Assembly: GCF_024228675.1 (NCBI RefSeq)
Contig: NZ_CP100461.1
Coordinates: forward strand, 1-64,000
From: Salinigranum marinum
GTDB taxonomy: Archaea > Halobacteriota > Halobacteria > Halobacteriales > Haloferacaceae
DNA length: 64,000 nt
Direction of reading: 5' to 3'
The notes below the pieces were generated by a model. It was given only the letters and a program-made list of their open reading frames with translations. It searched no databases and was not told the DNA's origin. The position numbers and the translations under genes were made by a program. Shown piece by piece: positions 25,290 through 33,474 of the stretch (its first letter is position 1; every line of letters begins with the position of its first letter).

Positions 25290-25673
25290 ATGTCCGATGT
25301 CGTCGACGGCCTCGAAGGCGAACTGCGGAGCAACGGGATCAGCGTCGAGGAGGTCGAACCGGGCGAGACGGTCGACCTCACGTACCTCACTGCATTCCCA
25401 GGGAGTCGCGTCAACCACCAGGAGATGGGCCGCGCCTGCAACACGTTCATCGATCTCGTCGAGGCGGACGACTGGTCCCCGCGGCGGGTCGAAGCGACGG
25501 TGCTCCGCTCCGATGACGACGTGCTGGGGACGTGGCACATCGAACCCGAGTGGATCGCCGGCCTGGTGGAGTACCGCCTCAGCGAGGAGGACTTCTCCGA
25601 GCGTGTCCTCGACACGCTGGCGCACGACACGACCGACGCGGCCGACGAGAGCGGTGCGGAGGCCGACTCGTGA
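25290..25673 (+). CDS. Unknown 127-residue soluble protein
   Basis: Not recognised. It is an acidic protein of mixed helix/strand character with no signal or membrane segment. The central part (VDLTYLTAFPGSRVNHQEMGRACNTFIDL) and the EPEWIAGLVEYRLSEEDFSERVLDTL region look well structured, and the tail is acidic. The stop codon overlaps the GTG start of the alpha/beta hydrolase in a GTGA arrangement, so the two are probably co-translated. An alternative start 9 bases upstream is possible. Confidence 0.8.
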   Translation: MSDVVDGLEGELRSNGISVEEVEPGETVDLTYLTAFPGSRVNHQEMGRACNTFIDLVEADDWSPRRVEATVLRSDDDVLGTWHIEPEWIAGLVEYRLSEEDFSERVLDTLAHDTTDAADESGAEADS

Positions 25674-26587
25674 GTCCCGCCGCACGAGGGGGGTCCCATC
25701 CCCGTCCCCGACTCGTCGGCCGCCCATCGAAGTTCGACTACTCGCGGGTCACCGTCAGCTTCGACAGCGCGGGCGACGCGTGCACGGGGTGGCTCTACCG
25801 CCCCGACCGCCCCGCCGACCCGCCGGTCGTCGTGATGGCCGGCGGGATCGCCCTGCCGCGGGAGGTGTTGCGGCCGCTCGCGGAGCGGTTCGCCGAGCGC
25901 GGCTACGCGGTGTTCCTCTTCGACTACCGTGGGATCGGCGACAGCGAGGGGACGCCGCGCGGACTGCTCTCGCCCGCCCGGGCGGTCACCGACTGGGAGG
26001 AGGCCGTCGCACGCGTCCGTGACCTCGACGGCGTCGACACGAATCGGGTCGTGCTCTGGGGCCACTCGCTCGGCGGCGCGTACGCCCTCTCGGCGGCGGC
26101 CGACGACCCCCGCGTGCGGGCGGTCGTCGCGCTCGGTCCCGTCCTGTCGGGGTCGGCGCTCCTCCGCGCGCGGCCCTTCCCGGACGTCCTCCGGGCGCTC
26201 CTCGCCGGCGTCCGCGACCGCGTGCAGGGCGTTCTCCCCCGCGTCGGTCCCCACACCGTCCCTGCCGTCGGCGACGACGCCGAACTCGCCGTCGTCTCCG
26301 ACACGGGCGTTCGCGGCTCGTACCGGCGACTCGCTCCCGTCCCGGACGTGCCCGCCCGCTCGTTCCTCGCCCTCGCACGCTACACCGCTCCCGTCGAGGA
26401 GGTCGCCTGCCCCACGCTGTTCGTCGCCGGGAGCTACGACGACGTCGGCGACGCCGAGGCGGTCGAAGCCGCGGTAGCCGACCGCGCCGACGCGACGCTC
26501 GTCCGCGTCCCCGCGACCCACCTCGACCTCCTCGACGACGAGGGCGCACTCGGGCATACGCTGGTCTTCCTCGACGGCGTCCTCTGA
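25670..26587 (+). CDS. Alpha/beta hydrolase (serine hydrolase family)
   Basis: A 305-residue alpha/beta-hydrolase of the dienelactone hydrolase/acyl-peptidase-like type. The nucleophile elbow is GHSLGGAYALS (Ser about 128). The oxyanion-strand region is VVVMAGGIALPREVL, with the FLFDYRGIGDSEG motif after it. The likely acid (AGSYDDVGD) and His (VPATHLDLLDDEG) follow in the C-terminal third. Substrate unknown. The GTG start at 25670 overlaps the upstream stop codon; no ATG gives a complete N-terminal strand. Confidence 0.88.
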   Translation: MSPAARGGSHPRPRLVGRPSKFDYSRVTVSFDSAGDACTGWLYRPDRPADPPVVVMAGGIALPREVLRPLAERFAERGYAVFLFDYRGIGDSEGTPRGLLSPARAVTDWEEAVARVRDLDGVDTNRVVLWGHSLGGAYALSAAADDPRVRAVVALGPVLSGSALLRARPFPDVLRALLAGVRDRVQGVLPRVGPHTVPAVGDDAELAVVSDTGVRGSYRRLAPVPDVPARSFLALARYTAPVEEVACPTLFVAGSYDDVGDAEAVEAAVADRADATLVRVPATHLDLLDDEGALGHTLVFLDGVL

Positions 26588-26657
26588 GTTTCCCGCGATC
26601 GTCATCCCTGATAACCGGGTCTCAACGCTTATCTCGGTCCGCGTCGTTCTCGTTTGC

Positions 26658-27146
26658 ATGACTCTTACGACGAAGAGCGTCTTCGCCACGCTCCTGTCCC
26701 TCGCGCTCGTGACCAGCCTCGCCGCCCCGGTCACGGCGCAGTCGCAACCCGCCTGGGGGGACGCGATGTACGACGACTTCTCGGAGATGGTGCCGAAGTA
26801 CAACGAGAACGCCGGCACCCTCGAACTCGGCATCGGGAACAGCCTGCTGGAGAACCAGCGGGTGACGGTTCGGGTCTCCGAGGGGTCGGAGACGGCGTAC
26901 TACTGGTTCGACACCGACGCGAACAAGCAGATCACAGATCACGGCCAGGGGCAACACCCGGACGGCGCGACGCTGGTGATCAAGACCTCGCGGAGCAGCC
27001 TCTCGACGATCGCCGCGGCGGACAACCCTGTCGCGGAGTTCCGTGACGCCGTCACGGACAACCGCGTGACGTTCTCCGGCAAGACGCCGACCACCTTCGT
27101 CGTCGGCGTCGGCGTCTCCATCGGACAGCGGCTCGGCCTCATCTGA
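26658..27146 (+). CDS. Small secreted protein, unknown function
   Basis: A 162-residue protein with a clear N-terminal Sec-type signal (positive MTLTTKS, then hydrophobic about 8-25, cleavage probably after VTAQS). The mature part is a single compact domain with predicted strands (GTLELGIGNSLLENQRVTVRVSEG, ending FVVGVGVSIGQRLGLI). No Cys, lipobox or anchor is seen. A TATA-like GCTTAT at about 26627-26632 gives a leaderless start at ATG 26658. I do not recognise the family. Confidence 0.8.
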   Translation: MTLTTKSVFATLLSLALVTSLAAPVTAQSQPAWGDAMYDDFSEMVPKYNENAGTLELGIGNSLLENQRVTVRVSEGSETAYYWFDTDANKQITDHGQGQHPDGATLVIKTSRSSLSTIAAADNPVAEFRDAVTDNRVTFSGKTPTTFVVGVGVSIGQRLGLI

Positions 27147-27436
27147 ACCCCCGCGGACGCGGGTCTCGCGGGCGTGCTCACACCACACCCGGCCACGCTT
27201 TTCAGCCACGCACTGCCAACCGACCAACTGCTCCGGCATACTTCCATACATACGTAGTCCTCTAGCAGCGAAACGAGACAGCTCGTTCGACGAGTGGGCG
27301 CAAATGTTTCGATCCGCGAAGCGTTCTTGTACCCCGTTTCCGTACGAGGGCGTGTGAGGCGTTAGCAACCCTCTGCCGAGCGTCAGGGACGAGCGGACCA
27401 CTAGAACGCACGCGCCGAAACCGGACAGGGGCTACC

Positions 27437-28549
27437 GTGTCAGCATACGAATCGGAACCGAGACGGCGGAGCATCGAGGTCGAATACTGGGTGATCGACG
27501 ACGAGGGGCGGCTCGTCGAACCGGGCGAACTCGTCGACGCGGCGGCGGGGGCCGAACGAGAGTTCGTCGCGCCGTTGCTGGAGCTCAAGACGACGCCGTG
27601 TGCGACCACACGGGAGTTGCGCGAGGAGCTGTTCGATACCGTCGGGCGCGTCCTGCGGCGGGCCGACGAACTCGGCAAGGCGCTCGTCCCGCTCGCCACG
27701 CCGGTGAGCGCCGACGGAATCGCGGAACTCCCGAGCGAGCGAACCCGGGTGCAGAACCGCGTCGTCGGCGAGCCCTTCGAGTACGTGCGCCACTGCGCCG
27801 GGACGCACATCCACGTCGAACAACAGCCGGGACACGAGATCGACCAGTTGAACACGCTGATCGCGCTCGACCCCGCGCTGGCGCTGGTCAACTCCTCGCC
27901 GTACTTCGAGGGGCGACGGCTGGGTCCCGGCGCGCGGTCGAAGCTCTACCGCCGGATGGGTTACGACGACGTCCCCCACCAGGGCTGGCTGTGGTCGTAC
28001 GTCGACGACGCCGACGAGTGGGACCGGCGGCTCGAACGGCGCTACGAGGACTTCGTGACGGCGGCGGTCGAGGCGGGTATCGATCGCCGCACCGTCGAGG
28101 CGCACTTCGACCCGGAGAGCGCGATCTGGACACCCGTCCAGCTCAGGCCGGCGTTCGGCACGGTCGAGTGGCGCTCGCCGGACGCCGCCCTCCCGAGTCG
28201 GATCGTCCGACTGGCCGACGAGGTGGCCGCGACCGTCGGACACCTCGGCGATGTCGACGTGCGGATCGACGGCGAGACCGGCCGCGTGAGCGACGACGAG
28301 GTCGTCCTGCCGACGTTCGATGCCGTCCTCGGCTACGTCGACGCCGCACTCGAGGAGGGACTCGACTCCGCACCGCTCCGGTCGTACCTCGATCGGATGG
28401 GGTTCGACGTCGCGGCGTACGAGCCCGTCTCCCACGAGATCGACGGACGGGAGCCGGTTTCGGCCGAAGAAGCCCGCCGACTCCGACTCGACCACGCGGC
28501 GCGGCTCGAACGCGACGTGTTACAGGCGCGATCGGTTCACGGTGACTGA
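27437..28549 (+). CDS. gshA: Glutamate-cysteine ligase, archaeal GCS2 type
   Basis: A 370-residue GCS2-family (YbdK-like) glutamate-cysteine ligase. It makes gamma-glutamylcysteine, the main thiol of haloarchaea, from glutamate, cysteine and ATP. Landmarks are the N-terminal IEVEYWVID (metal and glutamate binding), ELKTTPC, the CAGTHIHVEQQ strand, and the C-terminal RPAFGTVEWRSPDA. The GTG at 27437 is used as start; it directly precedes the conserved core. It is followed after 46 bases by the ornithine cyclodeaminase-family gene on the same strand. No glutathione synthetase gene is nearby, as expected for haloarchaea. Confidence 0.88.
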   Translation: MSAYESEPRRRSIEVEYWVIDDEGRLVEPGELVDAAAGAEREFVAPLLELKTTPCATTRELREELFDTVGRVLRRADELGKALVPLATPVSADGIAELPSERTRVQNRVVGEPFEYVRHCAGTHIHVEQQPGHEIDQLNTLIALDPALALVNSSPYFEGRRLGPGARSKLYRRMGYDDVPHQGWLWSYVDDADEWDRRLERRYEDFVTAAVEAGIDRRTVEAHFDPESAIWTPVQLRPAFGTVEWRSPDAALPSRIVRLADEVAATVGHLGDVDVRIDGETGRVSDDEVVLPTFDAVLGYVDAALEEGLDSAPLRSYLDRMGFDVAAYEPVSHEIDGREPVSAEEARRLRLDHAARLERDVLQARSVHGD

Positions 28550-28595
28550 CCCCGAACCCACAACTCTCATACCTCCGACGTGCGTCCCTCCGTCG

Positions 28596-29885
28596 ATGAC
28601 AGCCTCCCGCACGGTCGAACTCGAAGGCCACATCATCGACTCGGGGATGATGCAACAGGCCTTTGGCATCGTCATGGACATGGGCGGCAACTTCGACGTC
28701 GAGGAGTTCGAGGTCGGCACCCACAAGGAGGCGGAGTCGTACTGCCGGATGGCGGTGTTCGCCGACTCCGACTCGGAGTTACAGGAGATCCTCCACGAAC
28801 TCCACCAGATCGGCGCGAACCTCACCGACCCCGTCGACGCCCACCTCGAACCCGCCCCCGCGGACCGCGTCGTCCCCACCGGCTTCTACTCGACGACGAA
28901 CCACCCGACGCAGGTCCGATACGACGGCGAGTGGGTCGACGTCGAGAACATCGAGATGGACTGTGCGATCGTCGTCGAGGACGGCGACGAACCCCGCGCG
29001 TACACGAAGGTTCTCAACGCGATCCGCGAGGACGACATGGTCGTCACCGACGAGGCCGGGATCCGCGTCGATCCGCCGGAGCGCCCCCGCGACTCGTCGG
29101 GGCCGTTCGGCTTCATGCAGGGCGGCGTCTCCTCCGAGCGCCCCTCCGAGTCCCTGATCCGACAGGTCGCCGAGGCGATGCACACCACGAAAGCGGAGGG
29201 AGGGAAGATTCTCGTCGTGACCGGCCCGGCGCTCATTCACGCCGGCGCGGGCGACGAACTCGCGCGCCTGGTCCGAGAGGGGTACGTCGACATGCTCTCG
29301 GCGGGCAACGGCTTCGCCGTCCACGACATCGAGCGCGGGCTGTACGGCACCTCGCTCGGGATGGACATGGAGACGCTCGAACACCCCCGCAAGGGGCACA
29401 AACACCACATCTACACGATCAGCGAGGTGATCCGCGCCGGTGGCATCGGCGACGCAGTGAACGACGGGCTCATCCGCGAGGGCGTGATGTACGAGTGCGT
29501 CGAGAACGACGTCCCGTACGTGCTCGCGGGGTCGATCCGCGACGACGGCCCCCTGCCCGACACGATCACCGACTCGGTCGAGGCGCAGAACGCCATCCGC
29601 GAGCAGGCCCACGAGGCCGACATGGTGCTCATGCTCTCGACCCTGCTGCACTCGGTCGCCGTCGGTAACTGCCTCTCCTCGACCACGAGAGTCGTCTGCG
29701 TCGACATCAACCCCGCGACCGTCACCCAGTTGCTCGACCGGGGCAGTTCGCAGGCCATCGGCATGGTGACCGACATCGGCACGTTCGTCCCGACGCTCGC
29801 CGCGGAGGTGCTCGGCGAGCCGACTGACGACGACGACACGGACGCCGTCGACGCCGTGACCGAAGCGAACACCGACGACGACTGA
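28596..29885 (+). CDS. Archaeal ornithine cyclodeaminase-family protein (LOR/SDH type)
   Basis: A 429-residue protein of the TIGR00300 / LOR-SDH bifunctional-like family. A methanogen member has been shown to be an ornithine cyclodeaminase that converts ornithine to proline with NAD. The N-terminal domain (VELEGHIIDSGMMQQAF to about 95) is followed by a linker and a Rossmann-type C-terminal part (KILVVTGPALIHAGAG, SAGNGFAVHDIERGLYGTSLGMD, and VVCVDINPATVTQLLDRGS). The length is normal apart from an acidic, disordered tail. ATG 28596 gives the conserved N terminus; the frame extends upstream through the gshA 3' end without coding character. Proline synthesis or osmolyte supply is a likely role. 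Confidence 0.82.
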   Translation: MTASRTVELEGHIIDSGMMQQAFGIVMDMGGNFDVEEFEVGTHKEAESYCRMAVFADSDSELQEILHELHQIGANLTDPVDAHLEPAPADRVVPTGFYSTTNHPTQVRYDGEWVDVENIEMDCAIVVEDGDEPRAYTKVLNAIREDDMVVTDEAGIRVDPPERPRDSSGPFGFMQGGVSSERPSESLIRQVAEAMHTTKAEGGKILVVTGPALIHAGAGDELARLVREGYVDMLSAGNGFAVHDIERGLYGTSLGMDMETLEHPRKGHKHHIYTISEVIRAGGIGDAVNDGLIREGVMYECVENDVPYVLAGSIRDDGPLPDTITDSVEAQNAIREQAHEADMVLMLSTLLHSVAVGNCLSSTTRVVCVDINPATVTQLLDRGSSQAIGMVTDIGTFVPTLAAEVLGEPTDDDDTDAVDAVTEANTDDD

Positions 29886-29997
29886 TCCCGGCCGCGATCC
29901 GGTCCGTCGTCGATCGTAGTTCGGTACCCGCCGCGGGCCGGCCGAGCGGATCGTCCGGATGCGCCGACGTTATTACTCGCGTGACGGACGGGAAGGT

Positions 29998-30873
29998 ATG
30001 GATATCGTCGTCACGGGCGGTCGCGGCCAGTCGGGACGGTGGATCGTCGAGCGGCTCGCGGCCGACCACGCGGTCACCTGTCTCGACCGCGACCACCCCG
30101 GAGCGGACGGTCACTCGGCGGTCGACTACCGGGCGCTGGACCTGACCGACCCCGGTGGCGTCTTCGACGTGCTCACCGAGATCGACCCCGACGCCGTGGT
30201 CCACTGGGCGGCCATCCCCGTCGCGGGGACCCGCCCGGGCGTGGAGACGTATCGGAACAACACCCTCGCGGCCCACAACGTCCTGACGGCGGCGGGCCGC
30301 GTCGGCGCGCGCGTGGTCCAGGCCTCCTCGGACGGCGCGTACGGTTTCTTCTTCGCCGCCGAGACGCCCGTCCCGGACCACCTCCCGGTCTCCGAGGAAC
30401 ACGCGCTTCGGCCCGAGGACGCCTACGGGCTCTCGAAGGTCGTGGCCGAGGAGATCGGCAAGACGGTCGCACGGCGCGACGGCGTCGGGGTTGCGTCGCT
30501 CCGTCCCTCGTGGATCCAGATCCCCGGCGACTACCCCTGCCGCGACGACGACTACGTGTCTGACCTGGCGGCCGGTGCGGGCAACTACTGGTCGTACGTC
30601 GATGTCCGCGACGTGGTTGACCTGGTCGAGGCCGCCCTGACCGGCGAGGTGAGAGGCCACCAGGCGTTCAACTGCGTCGGCCCGGACAACGCCCTCGGAC
30701 GTCCCCTGCGCGAACTCGTGGCAGAACAGTACGGGGAGGTCCCGACGGACTGTTCGGTCACGGGGGACGCAGCCGCCTACGACACCTCGAAGGCGACGGA
30801 GTTGCTCGGCTGGGAACCCACGCGGTCGTGGCGAGACGCCGCCGACGAAACGGTCTCTCCGCCGGAGGTCTGA
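29998..30873 (+). CDS. NAD-dependent epimerase/dehydratase (extended SDR)
   Basis: A 291-residue extended short-chain dehydrogenase. The Rossmann motif is VVTGGRGQSGRWIVE (near 4-18). The active-site Ser region is VVQASSDGAYGF and the Tyr-x-x-x-Lys is YGLSKVV (about 142-148). The fold resembles sugar-nucleotide epimerases or uronate dehydrogenases; substrate unknown. The start ATG 29998 has a TATA-like GTTATTA 22-28 bases upstream. The tnpB element begins 27 bases after its stop codon. Confidence 0.9.
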   Translation: MDIVVTGGRGQSGRWIVERLAADHAVTCLDRDHPGADGHSAVDYRALDLTDPGGVFDVLTEIDPDAVVHWAAIPVAGTRPGVETYRNNTLAAHNVLTAAGRVGARVVQASSDGAYGFFFAAETPVPDHLPVSEEHALRPEDAYGLSKVVAEEIGKTVARRDGVGVASLRPSWIQIPGDYPCRDDDYVSDLAAGAGNYWSYVDVRDVVDLVEAALTGEVRGHQAFNCVGPDNALGRPLRELVAEQYGEVPTDCSVTGDAAAYDTSKATELLGWEPTRSWRDAADETVSPPEV

Positions 30874-30900
30874 CCGGCCTGGACGCGATCACACCACCGA

Positions 30901-31090
30901 TTGACATCCTCCTCCGCGTTCACGCGGAGGAATCCCACGGCACCGCGCCGCTGGATTGGGATATTAGGGTTTGGAGTCTACCACCTCTGTCCGAGGTTGG
31001 AATCCTCGGGAGAGGTCGTGAAGGTAGACTCCGGGCTGTGCCAACCAGCCGGTACTCCTATCCCCGGACAACTGCCCGGATGACTCGGAG
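30901..31090 (-). ncRNA. Predicted omega RNA (sotRNA-like) from the tnpB 3' end
   Basis: By analogy with TnpB systems and with the sense-overlapping RNAs of haloarchaeal IS1341 elements, a guide RNA scaffold should span the last part of tnpB and the right-end hairpin. The guide would begin directly beyond the right end, reading leftward from 30900 (minus strand TCGGTGGTGTGATCG...). The 5' end is a guess. This is a family-based prediction. Confidence 0.45.
30911..30930. repeat. Right-end hairpin of the tnpB element
   Basis: Perfect 8-bp stem CCTCCGCG/CGCGGAGG with TTCA loop, the subterminal palindrome recognised by Y1 transposases in this IS family. Confidence 0.8.
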
Positions 31091-32286
31091 TTACTTTGAT
31101 TGATGTCGAGACGGATGTTCTCCGCCCCGTTCACGTCAGCGTTGAACGCCGCGTCACACTTCTCACACACGTACAAGCCACGCTCAACGCGCTGACTGTC
31201 GTCTTCTCTACCGCACACGCAACACGTCTTACTCGTGTCGCGCTCGGACACTTCTACGACTTCGATGCCCTCAACCGTCGCCTTGTATTCGAGGATGTTC
31301 GAGAACCTATCGAACGCCCACCCGTGCAGGTTGAGATTGCCGTGCCGCCCCCAGTTCTTCGACTCGTTGTTATCGTCCTCTTCGCGGACTCCAGCGAGTT
31401 CTCCGATGTTGATGTGACACACTCCCTTCTCGATACACCGTTCAACGATGTGTTTAGCGAGGCTGTGGAAGAAGTGAGTACGGCGCTCCGACCACTTCGC
31501 GTGGAGTCGAGTGGCTTCTTGACCCCCCGAGTCGTCGCACTTGGCGATTTCCTTCGGGAAGGAGTAGCCGTCCTGTTTCAAGCGATTGCCGGGGTACAAG
31601 TCGGCTTCCTCGGTACTGTACGCGACCGCCGCGAAGTTACAGATGCCGAGGTCGATACCCGCCGTCTCCTCGCCGGGTGCGTTGGGCGTCTCTACTTCGG
31701 CTTTGCAGACAAGGTGGAGTTCCCAGCGTCCCTTTGCCTTGTCGTAGACGGCTCTGACCTGCTGGAGATTCTCGACCGTGACTCCGGGCCGCGTCTCGTA
31801 TTCGACAAGGATGTATTCCCACGCTCGGGGGTGTTCCTTGTGATTCGCGCCCTTTGAAAGTCGGACACGGTTGTTCTTGGTGTCGTGTTTGATGCCGTTC
31901 TGCTTCCACGTCACCGTCGAACGGGGGTGTTCTTCGTGGACGCGGTTGCCGTGGTCGTCGTAGTAGTTTTTCTTGCGGTAGCCGGGCGGGTTCGCTCGAC
32001 TGTCTGACTTCCTCTTGCCGTCCCACGAGTTGAAGGCTTCAGCGAGTTCCTCCAGAACGCGCTGACTGGACTGTGAGTGCAGTCCTTTGTATTTGGTGTG
32101 ACCTTTCAACTCGTCTTTGAGGTCGCCGTGGTCAGGAATCTCGCCGGTTTCATCCCACACTTGGCGGGAATGGTAATTGGCGACGTTCCAGAGCTTGCTG
32201 GCCGACCACCCGTGCCGGTCGAGCGGTTCCTCTACCTGACTGTGGTTGAGGATTTTCGCTCGGTGAGTGCGGTGGACTTCCAGCAT
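30964..32286 (-). CDS. tnpB: TnpB, RNA-guided DNA endonuclease of IS200/IS605 family
   Basis: A 440-residue TnpB, the ancestor-type of Cas12. All three RuvC acidic residues are present: Asp212 in AGIDLGICNF, Glu296 in INIGELAGV and Asp384 in FNADVNGAEN. The zinc-finger Cys pairs are intact: Cys355 and Cys358 (CCVC), then Cys374 and Cys377 (CEKC). The N-terminal helical/WED region (HRTHRAKILNHSQ to about 200) looks complete, so the nuclease is probably functional. It lies inside the IS with hairpins at both ends and overlaps its own guide RNA. The ATG at 32286 follows a TATA-like stretch (TATAAG, about 32299-32312 on the reverse strand). Confidence 0.95.
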   Translation of the reverse strand: MLEVHRTHRAKILNHSQVEEPLDRHGWSASKLWNVANYHSRQVWDETGEIPDHGDLKDELKGHTKYKGLHSQSSQRVLEELAEAFNSWDGKRKSDSRANPPGYRKKNYYDDHGNRVHEEHPRSTVTWKQNGIKHDTKNNRVRLSKGANHKEHPRAWEYILVEYETRPGVTVENLQQVRAVYDKAKGRWELHLVCKAEVETPNAPGEETAGIDLGICNFAAVAYSTEEADLYPGNRLKQDGYSFPKEIAKCDDSGGQEATRLHAKWSERRTHFFHSLAKHIVERCIEKGVCHINIGELAGVREEDDNNESKNWGRHGNLNLHGWAFDRFSNILEYKATVEGIEVVEVSERDTSKTCCVCGREDDSQRVERGLYVCEKCDAAFNADVNGAENIRLDINQSNSESSGQLSGDRSTGWLAQPGVYLHDLSRGFQPRTEVVDSKP

Positions 32287-32403
32287 TGTGAACGCCTGTA
32301 TAAGAACTTATACTCGTGTCTCTTGTGAAGTTTCGGTTTGAGGAGAGTGGAATATCCTGCTTTGCCATCGACGGTGGGTTGTGGAGGGGTTGTCGGATTC
32401 ATC

Positions 32404-32421
32404 CCGCGCCTAAAGGCGCGG
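32404..32421. repeat. Left-end hairpin of the tnpB element
   Basis: Perfect 7-bp stem CCGCGCC/GGCGCGG with TAAA loop, the typical left-end palindrome of haloarchaeal IS200/IS605 elements. The 319-base gap from 32287 to 32605 holds this left end, the tnpB promoter and, beyond about 32460, the upstream region of the ECF operon; no gene is seen there. Confidence 0.75.
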
Positions 32422-32605
32422 ATATTCTCCTCGAATCTCTATAACATACTGCCGGTGAAACGAGCGTGGGGCGACCGAACCCGTTCGGCTCCCAGACCGG
32501 CCAGGTATTGTAAAAACCGCCTGATCATCGATCCGACACAAACATATCTGAGGTTATACGAGGATAACAACACTTAACAGTGAGTTTCGTCAGGATACGA
32601 CCGTC

Positions 32606-33400
32606 ATGCGAGAGATACTCACGATGTGGCGCGACACGAGGATGATCATGCTGGTCGCGGTGGTCGCCGCGGTGTACGCGGCCGTGTTGCTCCCGTTCAA
32701 GGTGTTCACTATCCTGCCGGGGCTGACCAGCGTCCGTCCGGCGAACGTCTTCCCGGTCATCTTCGGCATCATGTTCGGCCCGGCGGCCGCGTGGGGGGCG
32801 GCGATCGGCAACCTCATCGGGGACGTCTTCGGAGGGACGTTCGGTCCGGGCAGCATCGGCGGCTTCCTCGGGAACTTCTTCTTCGGCTACGTCGGCTACA
32901 AGATGTGGGGCAACCTCGGCCCGCTCTCCTCGGGGGTCGAGCCGGACTTCCGCTCCAAGCCGTTCCGCCAACTCGTCGAGTACGCGATCGTCGCGGTGGC
33001 GGCGTCGACCGCCTGTGCGGCAATCATCGCCTGGGTCGTCGACGCGCTCGGGCTCGTCCCGTTCAGCGTGCTCGCGCCCATCATCGTCACGAACAACACC
33101 ATCGCGGCGGTCATCCTCGGCCCGCCGCTTCTGTATCTCACCTACCCGCGCATCAAGGACATGGGCCTGCTGTACACCGACCTGCTCCGCGACGAGGACG
33201 TGACGGTGTCGACCCCCTCGCGGAGTCAGCTGGCGGCGTTCGCGCTGCTTCTAACGCCGCTGGTGTGGATCGGCGTCGGGATCTCCCTGTTCGGGCCGTC
33301 GTCGACGCCGCAGATCGCCGTCGGGGCGCTCCTGATGGTCGTCTTCCTGGCCGGGGCCGCCCTGGGCGGCGAACGCCTCTCGTCGATCGTCGGTGCGTGA
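32606..33400 (+). CDS. ECF transporter S component (substrate-binding membrane protein), QueT-like
   Basis: A 264-residue membrane protein with six or more hydrophobic segments. The first part (ILPGLTSVRPANVFPVIFGIMFGPAAAWGAAIGNLIGDVFGG across about 37-78) matches the S-component pattern of ECF transporters, including the conserved small-residue helix that packs against EcfT. It resembles QueT-like S components, but the vitamin or precursor cannot be named. Two genes downstream encode the double ATPase and EcfT, so this is a dedicated (group I) ECF operon. The ATG at 32606 is clear. Confidence 0.82.
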   Translation: MREILTMWRDTRMIMLVAVVAAVYAAVLLPFKVFTILPGLTSVRPANVFPVIFGIMFGPAAAWGAAIGNLIGDVFGGTFGPGSIGGFLGNFFFGYVGYKMWGNLGPLSSGVEPDFRSKPFRQLVEYAIVAVAASTACAAIIAWVVDALGLVPFSVLAPIIVTNNTIAAVILGPPLLYLTYPRIKDMGLLYTDLLRDEDVTVSTPSRSQLAAFALLLTPLVWIGVGISLFGPSSTPQIAVGALLMVVFLAGAALGGERLSSIVGA

Positions 33401-33474
33401 GACGACCGTGGCAGTCCCGCCGATCCGACCGAGGTCCACACACTGATGTCCGTCGCGAGCGAGGCGGCAGATAG

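Larger units (their letters stand above)
30901..32425 (-). mobile_element. IS200/IS605-family element, tnpB only (IS1341 type)
   Basis: A transposon carrying tnpB but no tnpA. The right end (low coordinates) has the hairpin CCTCCGCG-TTCA-CGCGGAGG at 30911-30930 and appears to end at 30901, where the minus strand reads ...GATGTCAA, matching the TCAA end of well-studied family members. The left end (high coordinates) has the hairpin CCGCGCC-TAAA-GGCGCGG at 32404-32421. The exact left border could not be fixed and may lie up to about 32460. It inserted between the epimerase gene and the ECF transporter operon. Without TnpA it must be mobilised by a transposase from elsewhere. Confidence 0.85.
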
